This document shows, in pieces, positions 1 to 6,774 of a DNA stretch of 14,859 nucleotides (position 1 is its first letter; each line of letters begins with the position of its first letter). The DNA is from an uncultured Collinsella sp. GTDB lineage: Bacteria; Actinomycetota; Coriobacteriia; Coriobacteriales; Coriobacteriaceae. The stretch lies in the NCBI GenBank assembly GCA_902475865.1, contig CABSBK010000004.1, positions 1 through 14,859 on the forward strand. The letters are read 5' to 3'. Position numbers and translations under genes: made by a program. The notes below the pieces were generated by a model. It saw only the letters and a program-made list of their open reading frames with translations, was not told the origin of the DNA and made no database searches.

Positions 1-302
1 CGATGGCGTATATGTCCTATTGCGAAGTCGTCCTTTTGGATGAGCCCATGAATGCACTTGATGTGAGACACGTTGCGATTGTTTCGAATGCTCTTAGAGA
101 TGAAGCGGGTAGAGGAGCACATGTCATTATCTCTTCTCATCTTATCGGAAACCTCGAATCGCTCTGCGATGCCTCCGTATTGCTCACAGGGGATGACTCG
201 CGTGTCGTTACCAGAGAAATGGGAGGTGATTCGAAGTGGATCGGTAATGTATACGCGCAGCTTTTCAAGACGAACGACAGTAAAACTAGGAAAGGAAGAT
301 AA
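1..302 (+). CDS. ABC transporter ATP-binding protein, C-terminal part
   Basis: The reading frame is open at the left edge, so only the last roughly 99 residues are present; the first ATG in the window (base 3) is internal. The fragment begins just before a Walker B motif (VVLLDEP, about residues 9-15), followed by a D-loop-like NALD and the H-loop SSH (about residues 44-46). This is the normal order of the C-terminal half of an ABC nucleotide-binding domain, which would power transport at the inner face of the membrane. The Walker A and signature motifs lie outside the window. It stops two bases before the start of a small secreted protein gene, so the two are probably co-transcribed. The substrate cannot be told from this fragment. 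The family is certain; the role is unknown. Confidence 0.9.
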   Translation, partial: MAYMSYCEVVLLDEPMNALDVRHVAIVSNALRDEAGRGAHVIISSHLIGNLESLCDASVLLTGDDSRVVTREMGGDSKWIGNVYAQLFKTNDSKTRKGR

Positions 303-304
303 CC

Positions 305-658
305 ATGAAACGCCATGTAACGAAGAACTTTGTGAAGGCAATGTTCGCATGTTTTATGCTTACCCTGTCGATGGCCACAATTCCCAATTATGCGACGGCG
401 CAGCCAGATACGGGTTCTGTTGCACCTTGTCGTCTTGTGACGGCGGATGTCTTGGACACCTACAAATCGTTCTCCACCGCGAGCTACCCGAGCGAGAATG
501 TTGATTGTTTCGACCAGACATACAAGAGGCTGTCTTTCAAAACTTCGTATTCTCGTACGGGGCAAACGATCCTCTATACAGGTGCAGCGTTAAGCCCACG
601 CGGCAACGGAATGCCTGGGTTTGAGACGAAATATAAGTGCACATATCGTACCTGGTAG
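305..658 (+). CDS. small secreted protein of unknown function
   Basis: This 117-residue protein has a clear Sec signal peptide: a basic start (KRH...K), a hydrophobic core at about residues 12-26, and an AxA cleavage site at residues 30-32 (ATA before QP). The mature part of about 85 residues has three cysteines (42, 68, 112) and an aromatic, basic tail ending in TYRTW. An odd number of cysteines leaves one unpaired or used for dimerisation or attachment. The start is two bases after the ABC ATPase stop, with AGGAAG about 6 nt upstream, inside the end of the previous gene; the two are likely translationally coupled. An exported peptide next to an ABC ATPase recalls bacteriocin or immunity cassettes, but no known family motif was recognised, so no function is assigned. 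Confidence 0.72.
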   Translation: MKRHVTKNFVKAMFACFMLTLSMATIPNYATAQPDTGSVAPCRLVTADVLDTYKSFSTASYPSENVDCFDQTYKRLSFKTSYSRTGQTILYTGAALSPRGNGMPGFETKYKCTYRTW

Positions 659-730
659 ATAACCCTAGGACCAGATTCTCTCCGAATTACTTTGCGGAGG
701 ATTGTTCTAACGCTGCCGCTCCTGCGTTTA

Positions 731-866
731 TCTCAATCTGTAACATCTGACTGGCAAAAACGCTTCTACCTGTTACAGATTGAGATTATTCGACGCGCGT
801 TCTGTAACTCGTCTCGATCTGTAACAGTAAGACGGCGATTTGGTCTCCATATGTTACAGATTGAGA
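731..866. repeat. four alternating inverted copies of a 15-bp motif
   Basis: The motif TGTTACAGATTGAGA is found exactly at 771-785 and 852-866. Its reverse complement is exact at 731-745 and has one change at 812-826. Starts are 731, 771, 812 and 852, so units alternate in orientation with 25, 26 and 25-bp spacers and a period of 40-41 bp. Each adjacent pair can form a 15-bp stem. The spacers are unrelated in sequence. This resembles a REP/BIME-type palindromic cluster; a multi-site operator is the alternative. Confidence 0.85.
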
Positions 867-883
867 CGAAAGGAAGCGTGAGC

Positions 884-976
884 CAGAAAACCGCCGCGAG
901 GGAAAGTAGTTCCCTCGCGGCGGCCTTGACGTTTGCCCAGATAAAACCGACCAAAATAAACCTGTCCCTTTTTGGT
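884..976 (-). repeat. dispersed hairpin repeat, copy 1
   Basis: This block consists of a 14-bp GC stem, a linker containing TTTGCCCAGATAAA, and CCAAAATAAACCTGTC. It recurs at 14745-14830 with most positions the same and a 2-nt gap. In this copy the right end also forms a 7-bp stem (950-956 with 970-976). The GC stem keeps its pairing in copy 2 through G.U changes on both arms, which suggests selection on RNA structure. Confidence 0.75.
887..923 (-). terminator. intrinsic terminator of the aguR-like gene
   Basis: A perfect 14-bp GC-rich stem (891-904 with 910-923, 5-nt loop) is followed on the minus strand by TTTT (890-887). It lies 57 nt beyond the aguR-like stop codon, and the stem belongs to the dispersed repeat also present near the right edge. 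Confidence 0.7.
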
Positions 977-979
977 AGG

Positions 980-1945
980 TTAGCGCTTCCAAAAGTGGAG
1001 GATGAGCGTGGTGCGGTTTTGCTGCTCGGTTTTGACCAGGATGTTGTGGATGTGGGTCTTGACGGTGCCCACAGCAAGGAAGAGTTCGTCAGCGATCTCC
1101 TGGTTCGACTTGCCCAGTACGACCAGACGCATAACCTCGGTCTCGCGGTTGGAGAGCTTGTAGGCGTTGCGATAGAAGGGCATCTGCTCTTCGATGTGTC
1201 GATCAAGATCGCTGACGTTCTTTTCCTCGGGCGCCTCCTGCATGCGGATTGAAAGCACGTGGTAGGAGTAGATAATCAACAGAATCGCAAAGTAGCACGC
1301 AAAGAAGTTCTCGCTAAAGTTGCGCTCGGACAGATATAGCTGCAGCCAAGAGGGTGCCAGACTCATGGGGATGACCAGGATGTTGTAGAAATCCTCGGCA
1401 ACGATGCAACCGACCAGAATAGCGCCGATAATCAGGTGCTTTCGCTGGTTGTTGACGCGTGCCTTCAGCTCAACCTTTGTACTCCTATGAGCCGTCCATA
1501 AGATATACAGTCCCACAAAGACAAGGAATGCCTGGCGTATCGTGTAGTAGATCCACTGACGCATGGGGCCGGAGGGGACTGCGACGATAGCCAGCGACTC
1601 GCACAGCAAAAACGTTAAGACGGGGATAGCGAACTGCTTTTTAGAATGCTTATCGAGCAAGTCCATGGCAATCAGCCAAATAAAAGCCTGTGAAGCGGTC
1701 GCCACAAGGGTCCGCAACACAGGCATGGTAATTGAGTAATAGTCGCTGGCCGGAAAACTCTCGTTTTGCAACGTGTATTCAAAAAAGAAGATCTCAGTCA
1801 TTTCGATGGCGTAGCAAATAAAAACGCCACTGCCATAGATAAAGAAGCGTCGACGGGACGAGGCATAGGCGGCAAGCGAAAGCACTGCCGTCACAATGCA
1901 GATTACGAGTATCGCTTGGGTATAGAAGAACATGAGTGTGTCCAT
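980..1945 (-). CDS. aguR: membrane-anchored LuxR-type regulator, AguR-like
   Basis: The 321-residue protein has about seven hydrophobic segments over residues 5-235 and then a C-terminal LuxR/GerE helix-turn-helix (about 264-314: LSNRETEVMRLVVLGKSNQEIA, then GTVKTHIHNIL). It should be a one-component sensor: the membrane domain sees a ligand and the cytoplasmic domain binds DNA. In Lactococcus lactis and Enterococcus faecalis, AguR is a membrane LuxR-type activator that responds to agmatine and sits beside the aguBDAC operon. The divergent position next to ptcA-aguD-aguA fits that role, so the name rests on architecture and synteny. The start at 1945 has only a weak ribosome binding site (AGGACGG). 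A paralogue lies at 8740-9732. The ligand is inferred. Confidence 0.85.
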   Translation of the reverse strand: MDTLMFFYTQAILVICIVTAVLSLAAYASSRRRFFIYGSGVFICYAIEMTEIFFFEYTLQNESFPASDYYSITMPVLRTLVATASQAFIWLIAMDLLDKHSKKQFAIPVLTFLLCESLAIVAVPSGPMRQWIYYTIRQAFLVFVGLYILWTAHRSTKVELKARVNNQRKHLIIGAILVGCIVAEDFYNILVIPMSLAPSWLQLYLSERNFSENFFACYFAILLIIYSYHVLSIRMQEAPEEKNVSDLDRHIEEQMPFYRNAYKLSNRETEVMRLVVLGKSNQEIADELFLAVGTVKTHIHNILVKTEQQNRTTLILHFWKR

Positions 1946-2276
1946 CTGTCACCGTCCTGTCTCATTTTGATCCCTTATGGAGCCCGCTATATCCCCCGGG
2001 TATACATGCCTCCGCCGGTCGTTCCATTGCGGATTAAACGCCAAGATACAGCATAGCCGTATACCGTTCGCGGTTCCAGACGGTAAACCCCCTGTAAACT
2101 CTTGACCTGCGGGTTTATATTGGATTAGAGAGGGTGTAACTCCGTGAACGGTCTTTAATCCCGAATAAACTAGGTAAAAATTGCATACGGGTGAATGATG
2201 GTCTTGTCAACACGAGGCGTGATGTTCGAGCGCCTCATAGTTAATAGTCGGCAAGACCGGCGGAAAGGAAATCGAT
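1946..2276. promoter_or_regulatory. divergent aguR/ptcA control region
   Basis: 331 bp separate the two start codons. Visible elements are an inverted pair TACCGT (2062-2067)/ACGGTA (2080-2085); direct repeats GTAAAC at 2083-2088 and 2094-2099, 11 bp apart (one helical turn); an inverted pair TAAACCC (2084-2090)/GGGTTTA (2111-2117); a -35-like TTGACC (2102-2107) with only weak -10 candidates near 2116-2130; and TGCGGATT (2028-2035), close to a repeat in front of the second luxR. These are plausible activator sites overlapping a poor promoter, as expected for an activated operon. No transcription start can be fixed by eye. Confidence 0.5.
2200..2258 (+). promoter_or_regulatory. nested hairpin in the ptcA leader
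   Basis: GGTCTTG (2200-2206) pairs with CAAGACC (2252-2258) and encloses GAGGCG (2214-2219) paired with CGCCTC (2231-2236). The structure ends a few bases before the ptcA ribosome binding site (about 2262-2268). It has no U-tract, so it more likely affects RNA stability or translation than termination. Confidence 0.5.
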
Positions 2277-3350
2277 ATGGCACTGCCTAAGGATTTCATC
2301 GACACCAACGACTTCACCAAAGAGCAGATCCTGGCTATCGAGGATCTTGGCCTGGCAATGAAGAAGGCCATCAAGGTTGACGGTTATTATCCGCACCTGC
2401 TCCGTAACAAGAGCCTTGGCATGATCTTCCAGCAGGTCTCCACCCGCACCCGTCTTTCCTTCGAGACTGCTATGACCGACCTCGGCGGCCATGCTCAGTT
2501 CTATGGCCCTGGCACCATCCAGCTCGGCGGTCACGAGTCCCTGGGCGACACCGCTCGCGTTATGGGCTCGCTGCTCGATATCATGATGGCTCGCGTTGAC
2601 CGTCACAAGGACGTCGTCGGCCTCGCCGAGGGCTCCGCTGTGCCCGTCATCAACGGCATGTCCGAGTTCAACCATCCCACGCAGGAGATGGGCGACCTCA
2701 TGACCATGCTCGAGAACCTCCCCGAGGGCAAGAAGATCGAGGACTGCACCCTGGCCTTCATCGGCGACGCCACCCAGGTCTGCGTCTCCCTCATGTTCAT
2801 CGCCTCCAAGGTCGGCATGAAGTTTGTCCAGTTTGGACCTAAGGGCCACCAGATCCCCGACGGCGGCCTGCACGTTGGCACCGTCGAGGAGCGCGCCGAG
2901 TTCGGCAAGCAGATGATGGCTATCGCCGAGGAGAACTGCAAGGTCTCCGGCGGCTCGGTTGTCATCTCCGACGACATCGAGTGCATCAAGGGCGCCGACT
3001 TCATCTACACCGACGTGTGGTATGGCCTGTACGACGAGGAGGTCTCGGGCGAGAACTACATGGACGTGTTCTATCCCAAGTATCAGGTCACCATGGACAT
3101 GATAAACTTCGCCGGCCCCAACTCCAAGTTCATGCACTGCCTGCCGGCCACCCGCAACGAGGAAGTCGTCGACGAGGTCATGGACGATCCCGAGCGCTCC
3201 CTGTGCTGGGTCGAGGCCGAGAACCGCAAGCACTCCATCCGTGCTCTCCTTGCCGCCCTGGGCAAGCGCACTCCGCTCAACGACGAGGACGTCGAGTACT
3301 CCGCCAAGGCTGAGCTCCACGCCGCTCTCGAGGCTCTCGAGCAGCTCTAA
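2277..3350 (+). CDS. ptcA: putrescine carbamoyltransferase
   Basis: This cytoplasmic enzyme splits N-carbamoylputrescine with phosphate into putrescine and carbamoyl phosphate. The 357 residues contain the transcarbamylase carbamoyl-phosphate loop STRTR (55-59), HPTQE (133-137) and HCLPATR (287-293). The segments LGMIFQQ (47-53), GDATQVC (163-169) and DVWYGLY (246-252), and an extended C-terminal helix (about 335-357), match putrescine carbamoyltransferase of Enterococcus faecalis as I recall it, rather than ornithine carbamoyltransferase. Relative to that enzyme there are about 13 extra residues near 190-210. AAAGGAA precedes the ATG by about 8 nt. It is the first gene of the operon, before the exchanger and agmatine deiminase. 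Codons are strongly biased to C-ending forms, suggesting high expression. An ornithine-specific enzyme is the less likely alternative. Confidence 0.93.
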   Translation: MALPKDFIDTNDFTKEQILAIEDLGLAMKKAIKVDGYYPHLLRNKSLGMIFQQVSTRTRLSFETAMTDLGGHAQFYGPGTIQLGGHESLGDTARVMGSLLDIMMARVDRHKDVVGLAEGSAVPVINGMSEFNHPTQEMGDLMTMLENLPEGKKIEDCTLAFIGDATQVCVSLMFIASKVGMKFVQFGPKGHQIPDGGLHVGTVEERAEFGKQMMAIAEENCKVSGGSVVISDDIECIKGADFIYTDVWYGLYDEEVSGENYMDVFYPKYQVTMDMINFAGPNSKFMHCLPATRNEEVVDEVMDDPERSLCWVEAENRKHSIRALLAALGKRTPLNDEDVEYSAKAELHAALEALEQL

Positions 3351-3483
3351 GCCTCAAGGCTTCTTAAAGCACTTTTGCGGGCGGCGGATGCTCGTCTCCT
3401 GTCGCCCGCTCACCGAGGCCCAGGCAATTGCCTTAATACCTTAGGGCCTCGGATCTGTCCAAGACTGAGCGAAGGAGCTCATC
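3351..3483 (+). promoter_or_regulatory. structured ptcA-aguD spacer
   Basis: 133 nt hold three stems: AAGCC/GGCTT (3349-3353 with 3358-3362), GCGGGCG/CGCCCGC (3377-3383 with 3403-3409), and a 9-bp perfect stem CCGAGGCCC/GGGCCTCGG (3413-3421 with 3444-3452) whose loop contains a 12-bp palindrome (3422-3433). No U-tract follows, so transcription probably reads through into aguD; RNA processing or differential stability is a reasonable guess. Confidence 0.5.
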
Positions 3484-4923
3484 ATGAGCGACGGAAAGAA
3501 AAAGCTTTCCTTCTTGACGGTCATTTCGACCATCATCTGCGTCGTCTTCGTTTGCGAGGCCGCCGCACCTGCTGCTGCCATTGGCAACCAGCAGTTCTTC
3601 TGGTGGATCTTCCTGATCCTGACCTTCCTGCTCCCTTACGGCATGGTTGTCGCCGAGCTCGGCACCACCTATGACGGCGAGGGCGGCATTTACGACTGGG
3701 TACGCGATGGCCTGGGTGACAAGTGGGGCGCCCGCATTTCGTACTACTACTGGGTCAACTACCCGCTGTGGATCGCCTCGCTGGCTACCATGTTCCCCGA
3801 CATCCTGGGCATGGTCTTTGGCGTCGAGTTCAACCTAATTGCCAAGATGGGTATCGAACTTGCCTTTGTGTGGATCGTCTACCTTATGGGGCGCTCCAAG
3901 GCGGCCGACTCCGAGTGGGTCCTTAACGGAGGTGCTATCATCAAGGTCGCCGTTGCCGTTATCGTCGGCGCTCTGGGTATTTGGTATGCCATGGAGAACG
4001 GTTTTGCGAACGACATGTCCGCTGCCACCTTCCTGCCCGAGCTCACCAACACCAACGCTCTTGGCTACCTGTCGATCATCATCTTTAACTTCATGGGCTT
4101 CGAGGTCATCTGCACCATGACCGATGACATGGCCGATCCCGCTCGCGATATTCCCAAGGCTATCATTGTCGGTGGCGTGGCTATTGCCGTCATCTACCTG
4201 TTCGCTGGCTTCGGCATCGGCGCCGCTGTGCCGGCCGACTCCATCGACCCCGACTACGGCATGATCGTCGCAGTCCAGACCATGGTGGGCGACTCCATGA
4301 TCTTCAAGGTCATCTGCATCGCCTTCCTGATCACCCTGTTCGCTAACATGGCTGCTTGGTCCTTCGGCGTCAACTCCGTCGCTCGCTACGCTGCCGAGCA
4401 CGGCAACATGCCCAAGGTCTTCGCCTCGATGATCTCCGAGGACGACATGCCCAACGGCGCCAACCTGGTCAACGCTGTCGTTGCCTCCCTGGTGCTGTGC
4501 CTGCAGCTCGTTCCCATCGACGCCATCTCCAACGGTGTCTTCTGGATGCTCTTCGGCACCTCCGTCGTCTTCCTGCTGCTCACCTACATCCCGATGTTCC
4601 CGGCATTCCTCAACCTTCGTAAGAACGACCCGAACCGTGAGCGCATCTTCACGTTCCCGTTTAAGGGCGCCATGATGAAGGTTATGCTCGCCATCCCCTG
4701 CATCGAGCTGGTTCTCGCCATCGTTGCAACGCTGGTACCGTTCTCCGCCGCTGAAATTGGCGACAAGGTCCCGATGATCGTCATCTTCATCGTGCTCGTG
4801 CTCATCGGCGAGGTCGTCCGCGTTGTCAGCGCCAAGGGCCGCAAGGAAGAGTACAAGGGTCTGACCCCTGAGCTCGCAGCCCAGCGTCTCGCTGAGGAGG
4901 CCGCCGAGGCCGAGGAGAACTAG
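3484..4923 (+). CDS. aguD: APC-family agmatine/putrescine exchanger, AguD-like
   Basis: The 479-residue integral membrane protein of the amino acid-polyamine-organocation superfamily has about 12 hydrophobic segments. The N-terminal segment with EAAAPAAAIGN (25-35), VVAELG (55-60) and GEGGIYDWV (66-74) is typical of APC exchangers. Its place between ptcA and aguA matches the aguB-D-A order of the known agmatine deiminase operons, where AguD imports agmatine in exchange for putrescine. The tail is cytoplasmic and very acidic (about 460-479). AAGGAG sits 6 nt before the ATG. Codon use is as biased as in ptcA and aguA. A close paralogue is encoded at 6996-8423. The substrate is inferred from context. 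Confidence 0.88.
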   Translation: MSDGKKKLSFLTVISTIICVVFVCEAAAPAAAIGNQQFFWWIFLILTFLLPYGMVVAELGTTYDGEGGIYDWVRDGLGDKWGARISYYYWVNYPLWIASLATMFPDILGMVFGVEFNLIAKMGIELAFVWIVYLMGRSKAADSEWVLNGGAIIKVAVAVIVGALGIWYAMENGFANDMSAATFLPELTNTNALGYLSIIIFNFMGFEVICTMTDDMADPARDIPKAIIVGGVAIAVIYLFAGFGIGAAVPADSIDPDYGMIVAVQTMVGDSMIFKVICIAFLITLFANMAAWSFGVNSVARYAAEHGNMPKVFASMISEDDMPNGANLVNAVVASLVLCLQLVPIDAISNGVFWMLFGTSVVFLLLTYIPMFPAFLNLRKNDPNRERIFTFPFKGAMMKVMLAIPCIELVLAIVATLVPFSAAEIGDKVPMIVIFIVLVLIGEVVRVVSAKGRKEEYKGLTPELAAQRLAEEAAEAEEN

Positions 4924-5290
4924 AGCATCCGGTTCTGGGACTCCGACCCTCCTCGCGTACCAACGTGCGCTTCGTCGGGCTTGTCGCTCCCGACTCTGGG
5001 CACTCCGGCCTCTTTGGAGGCGTGCCCAAGCGACAGGTTTGCTAACCATTCCCTGGGGTGGGTGTGAGCTATTGCTCCGGTAACCACCGCCCACCCCAAT
5101 CTCTCTTCCGTATCCTTCGTGCGTTTTGTCTCCGCACACCGGGTTACGTCGTCGCTTGCCGGTGCGACTCCGTGAAAACCGGCGCCGGGCGCCCCGACCT
5201 TTGCCGGGGAACGGGCGCCTACCATCTCTTGGTTTTAGGCTGCGGGTAACCCGCCCGCGGCAAACGATCGTTCGATTTGGAGGAAATCTT
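4924..5290 (+). promoter_or_regulatory. 367-nt structured spacer and aguA leader
   Basis: No gene is seen; upstream in-frame codons of aguA lack a credible start. Structures in order: GCGTAC/GTGCGC with a CAAC loop (4955-4970); GTCGGG/CCCGAC (4974-4979 with 4989-4994), whose loop can pair with 5029-5035; GGGCAC/GTGCCC with an inner GCCTC/GAGGC (4998-5027); TGGGGTGGG/CCCACCCCA (5054-5062 with 5090-5098); an 8-bp long-range pair CGGGTTAC/GTAACCCG (5140-5147 with 5246-5253) enclosing stems at 5158-5183 and 5192-5209; and the palindrome AACGATCGTT (5263-5272) just before the ribosome binding site. The density suggests a cis-acting RNA that sets aguA expression apart from aguD. Confidence 0.55.
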
Positions 5291-6496
5291 ATGCGTACGA
5301 TCACCGAGTCCGAGTCCACCCCCAAGGCCGACGGCTTCTTCATGCCCGCCGAGTTCGCCCCGCAGGATCGCGTGTGGATGGGCTGGCCCCACCGCACCGA
5401 CACCTGGGCCCACGGCGCCAAGCCTGCTCAGAAGCAGTATGCCGCCATCGCCCGTGCCATCTCCGAGTTCACCCCGGTCTATATGTGCGCCAACCAGGTC
5501 GACTATGCCAACTGCAAGGCCGTCTTCGAGAACGACGAGAACGTCACCGTCATCGAGATGACCACCGACGACGCCTGGTTCCGCGACACCGCCGCCACCT
5601 ACGTCATCAACGGCAAGGGCGAGAAGCGCGCCAACCACTGGCACTTCAACGCCTACGGCGGCCTCGTCGACGGCCTCTATTTCCCGTGGGACAAGGACGA
5701 GCAGATCGCCCTTAAGATGGCTGAGCTCTCCGGCTGCCGTCGCTATCGTCCCGATGACATGATCCTCGAGGGCGGCTCCATCACCGTCGACGGCGAGGGC
5801 ACCCTCGTCGTTACCGACCAGTGCCTGCTTTCCCCGGGCCGCACCTGCTCTGCGGTTCTGGAGGAGGAAGAGGATCCCGAGTCCATCTGGCCCAAGTACC
5901 ACAAGAAGTTCGAGCCCTGGAGCGAGGAGCTTCGCGAGTACATGAACGAGCACCTCAAGGATTACCTGGGTGTCGAGAAGGTCATCTGGGTCAAGGAGGG
6001 CATCGATCCCGAGGAGACCAACGGTCACATCGACGACGTCGCCACGTTCATCGCCCCGGGCGTCATGGCCTGCATCTGGACCGACGACCCCGAGTACCCG
6101 TTCTATGATCAGTGCCACGCTGCCTACGAGACCCTCTCCAACGCCGTTGACGCCAAGGGCCGCAAGCTGAAGGTCTACAAGCTCTGCATGCCCGTGAACC
6201 CGCTGTTCATGGACCAGGCTTCCTGCGACACCATCGACGCCGACGAGAACGCCGAGCCGCGCGTTCCCGACGAGCCGCTGATCGCTTCCTACATGAACTA
6301 CCTGGTCACCAACCACGGCGTTATCGTCCCGCAGTACGGCGACGAGAACGACCAGCTGGCCGTCGACACGCTCCAGAAGATCTATGACGAGGTCTGGGGC
6401 GAGGGCGTCTACAAGTGCGTTGGCGTTCAGTCCGAGCAGGTCGTCTTCGGCGGCGGCAATATCCACTGCATTACGCAGCAGGAGCCGTCGGCTTAA
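5291..6496 (+). CDS. aguA: agmatine deiminase
   Basis: Agmatine deiminase (peptidyl-arginine deiminase-like, GME superfamily) hydrolyses agmatine to N-carbamoylputrescine and ammonia in the cytoplasm. Visible family signatures are MPAEFAPQDRVWMGWP (18-33), DDAWFRD (93-99), NAYGGL (120-125), EGGS (160-163), ETNGHIDD (242-249, with the catalytic His246) and GGGNIHC (387-393), where Cys393 is the nucleophile. The product feeds ptcA. The start at 5291 is chosen because GGAGG lies 7 nt upstream and the protein then aligns with known AguA N-termini. At 401 residues it is about 30 longer than usual, mostly from an acidic insert near 186-213 (EEEEDPESIWPKYHKK). A strong terminator follows, ending the operon without a carbamate kinase gene. 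Confidence 0.95.
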   Translation: MRTITESESTPKADGFFMPAEFAPQDRVWMGWPHRTDTWAHGAKPAQKQYAAIARAISEFTPVYMCANQVDYANCKAVFENDENVTVIEMTTDDAWFRDTAATYVINGKGEKRANHWHFNAYGGLVDGLYFPWDKDEQIALKMAELSGCRRYRPDDMILEGGSITVDGEGTLVVTDQCLLSPGRTCSAVLEEEEDPESIWPKYHKKFEPWSEELREYMNEHLKDYLGVEKVIWVKEGIDPEETNGHIDDVATFIAPGVMACIWTDDPEYPFYDQCHAAYETLSNAVDAKGRKLKVYKLCMPVNPLFMDQASCDTIDADENAEPRVPDEPLIASYMNYLVTNHGVIVPQYGDENDQLAVDTLQKIYDEVWGEGVYKCVGVQSEQVVFGGGNIHCITQQEPSA

Positions 6497-6500
6497 TCGT

Positions 6501-6605
6501 CTGGCTTCCTGAGGCACGGCACCTTCCCGTTCATTCGTCGCTTGCGTACCGAAGTACGCGGCGCTCCTCTTTCACGGGAATCTGCCGCACCTCAGAAACC
6601 CAGCC
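6501..6605 (+). promoter_or_regulatory. long imperfect hairpin after aguA
   Basis: Just after the aguA stop, CTGAG (6509-6513) faces CTCAG (6591-6595), TTCCCGT (6524-6530) faces ACGGGAA (6574-6580), and the tip is GCGTAC/GTACGC with a CGAA loop (6544-6559). The tip resembles the hairpin at 4955-4970 after aguD. It may protect the 3' end of the mRNA. Confidence 0.5.
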
Positions 6606-6650
6606 GGTCAAGCGAACAGGGCTACCTGATTGATCGGCTGGCTTTTCTTT

Positions 6651-6687
6651 GGGCACTCCGTTGCCTCCACATCGGAGTGCCCTTTTT
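6651..6687 (+). terminator. intrinsic terminator of the ptcA-aguD-aguA operon
   Basis: GGGCACTCCG (6651-6660) pairs perfectly with CGGAGTGCCC (6673-6682) around a 12-nt loop and is followed by TTTTTCTTT. It lies 154 nt after the aguA stop, making the second exchanger gene a separate transcription unit. Confidence 0.92.
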
Positions 6688-6693
6688 CTTTGA

Positions 6694-6774
6694 TTGAATA
6701 AGCGTCTGATCTGGGATTTATTGCGGGTTAGGCCAATTGTTCGCTTGAATTTCCCAGGTCAGACGCGTATTCAA
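6694..6774. repeat. 23-bp near-perfect inverted repeat
   Basis: Bases 6694-6716 and 6752-6774 are reverse complements at 21 of 23 positions (mismatches at the 8th and 17th), around a 35-bp centre. It begins 7 bp after the operon terminator and precedes the leader of the second exchanger gene. No ORF of note lies inside. It could be a large operator, a cruciform-forming element or a remnant of a small mobile repeat. Confidence 0.85.

Larger units (their letters stand above)
659..979. other. gene-free region with repeats and a terminator
   Basis: About 320 bp between the secreted protein and the convergent aguR-like gene. It holds a weak hairpin (680-684 with 695-699), four copies of a 15-bp motif in alternating orientation (731-866) and a GC-rich hairpin with an A/T-rich palindrome (891-976). 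The open frames that cross it are dominated by these repeats and have no convincing ribosome binding site, so I see no gene here. Confidence 0.7.

Noticed and set aside
731..866. CRISPR array
   Set aside because: Only four units, in alternating orientation, 15 bp long, and no cas genes nearby.
692..1252. 186-codon plus-strand frame
   Set aside because: It crosses the alternating repeats and then the antisense of the aguR-like helix-turn-helix region; no ribosome binding site.
2241..3320. 359-codon minus-strand frame opposite ptcA
   Set aside because: An antisense shadow of a strongly recognised enzyme with biased codons.
5131..5260. Cobalamin riboswitch
   Set aside because: Only one short arm resembles the consensus; the other conserved boxes are not visible and the gene context does not involve B12.
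5126..5290. N-terminal extension of aguA
   Set aside because: Arg/Pro-rich translation of a structured leader; the good ribosome binding site and family alignment place the start at 5291.
3835..5421. 528-codon open frame on the minus strand
   Set aside because: It mirrors aguD and the aguA start; its composition (Asp, Val, His, Gly-rich) is the usual antisense of C-ending codons, and it lacks a ribosome binding site and known motifs.
5219..6517. 432-codon minus-strand frame opposite aguA
   Set aside because: An antisense shadow; the aguA catalytic motifs are intact on the plus strand.
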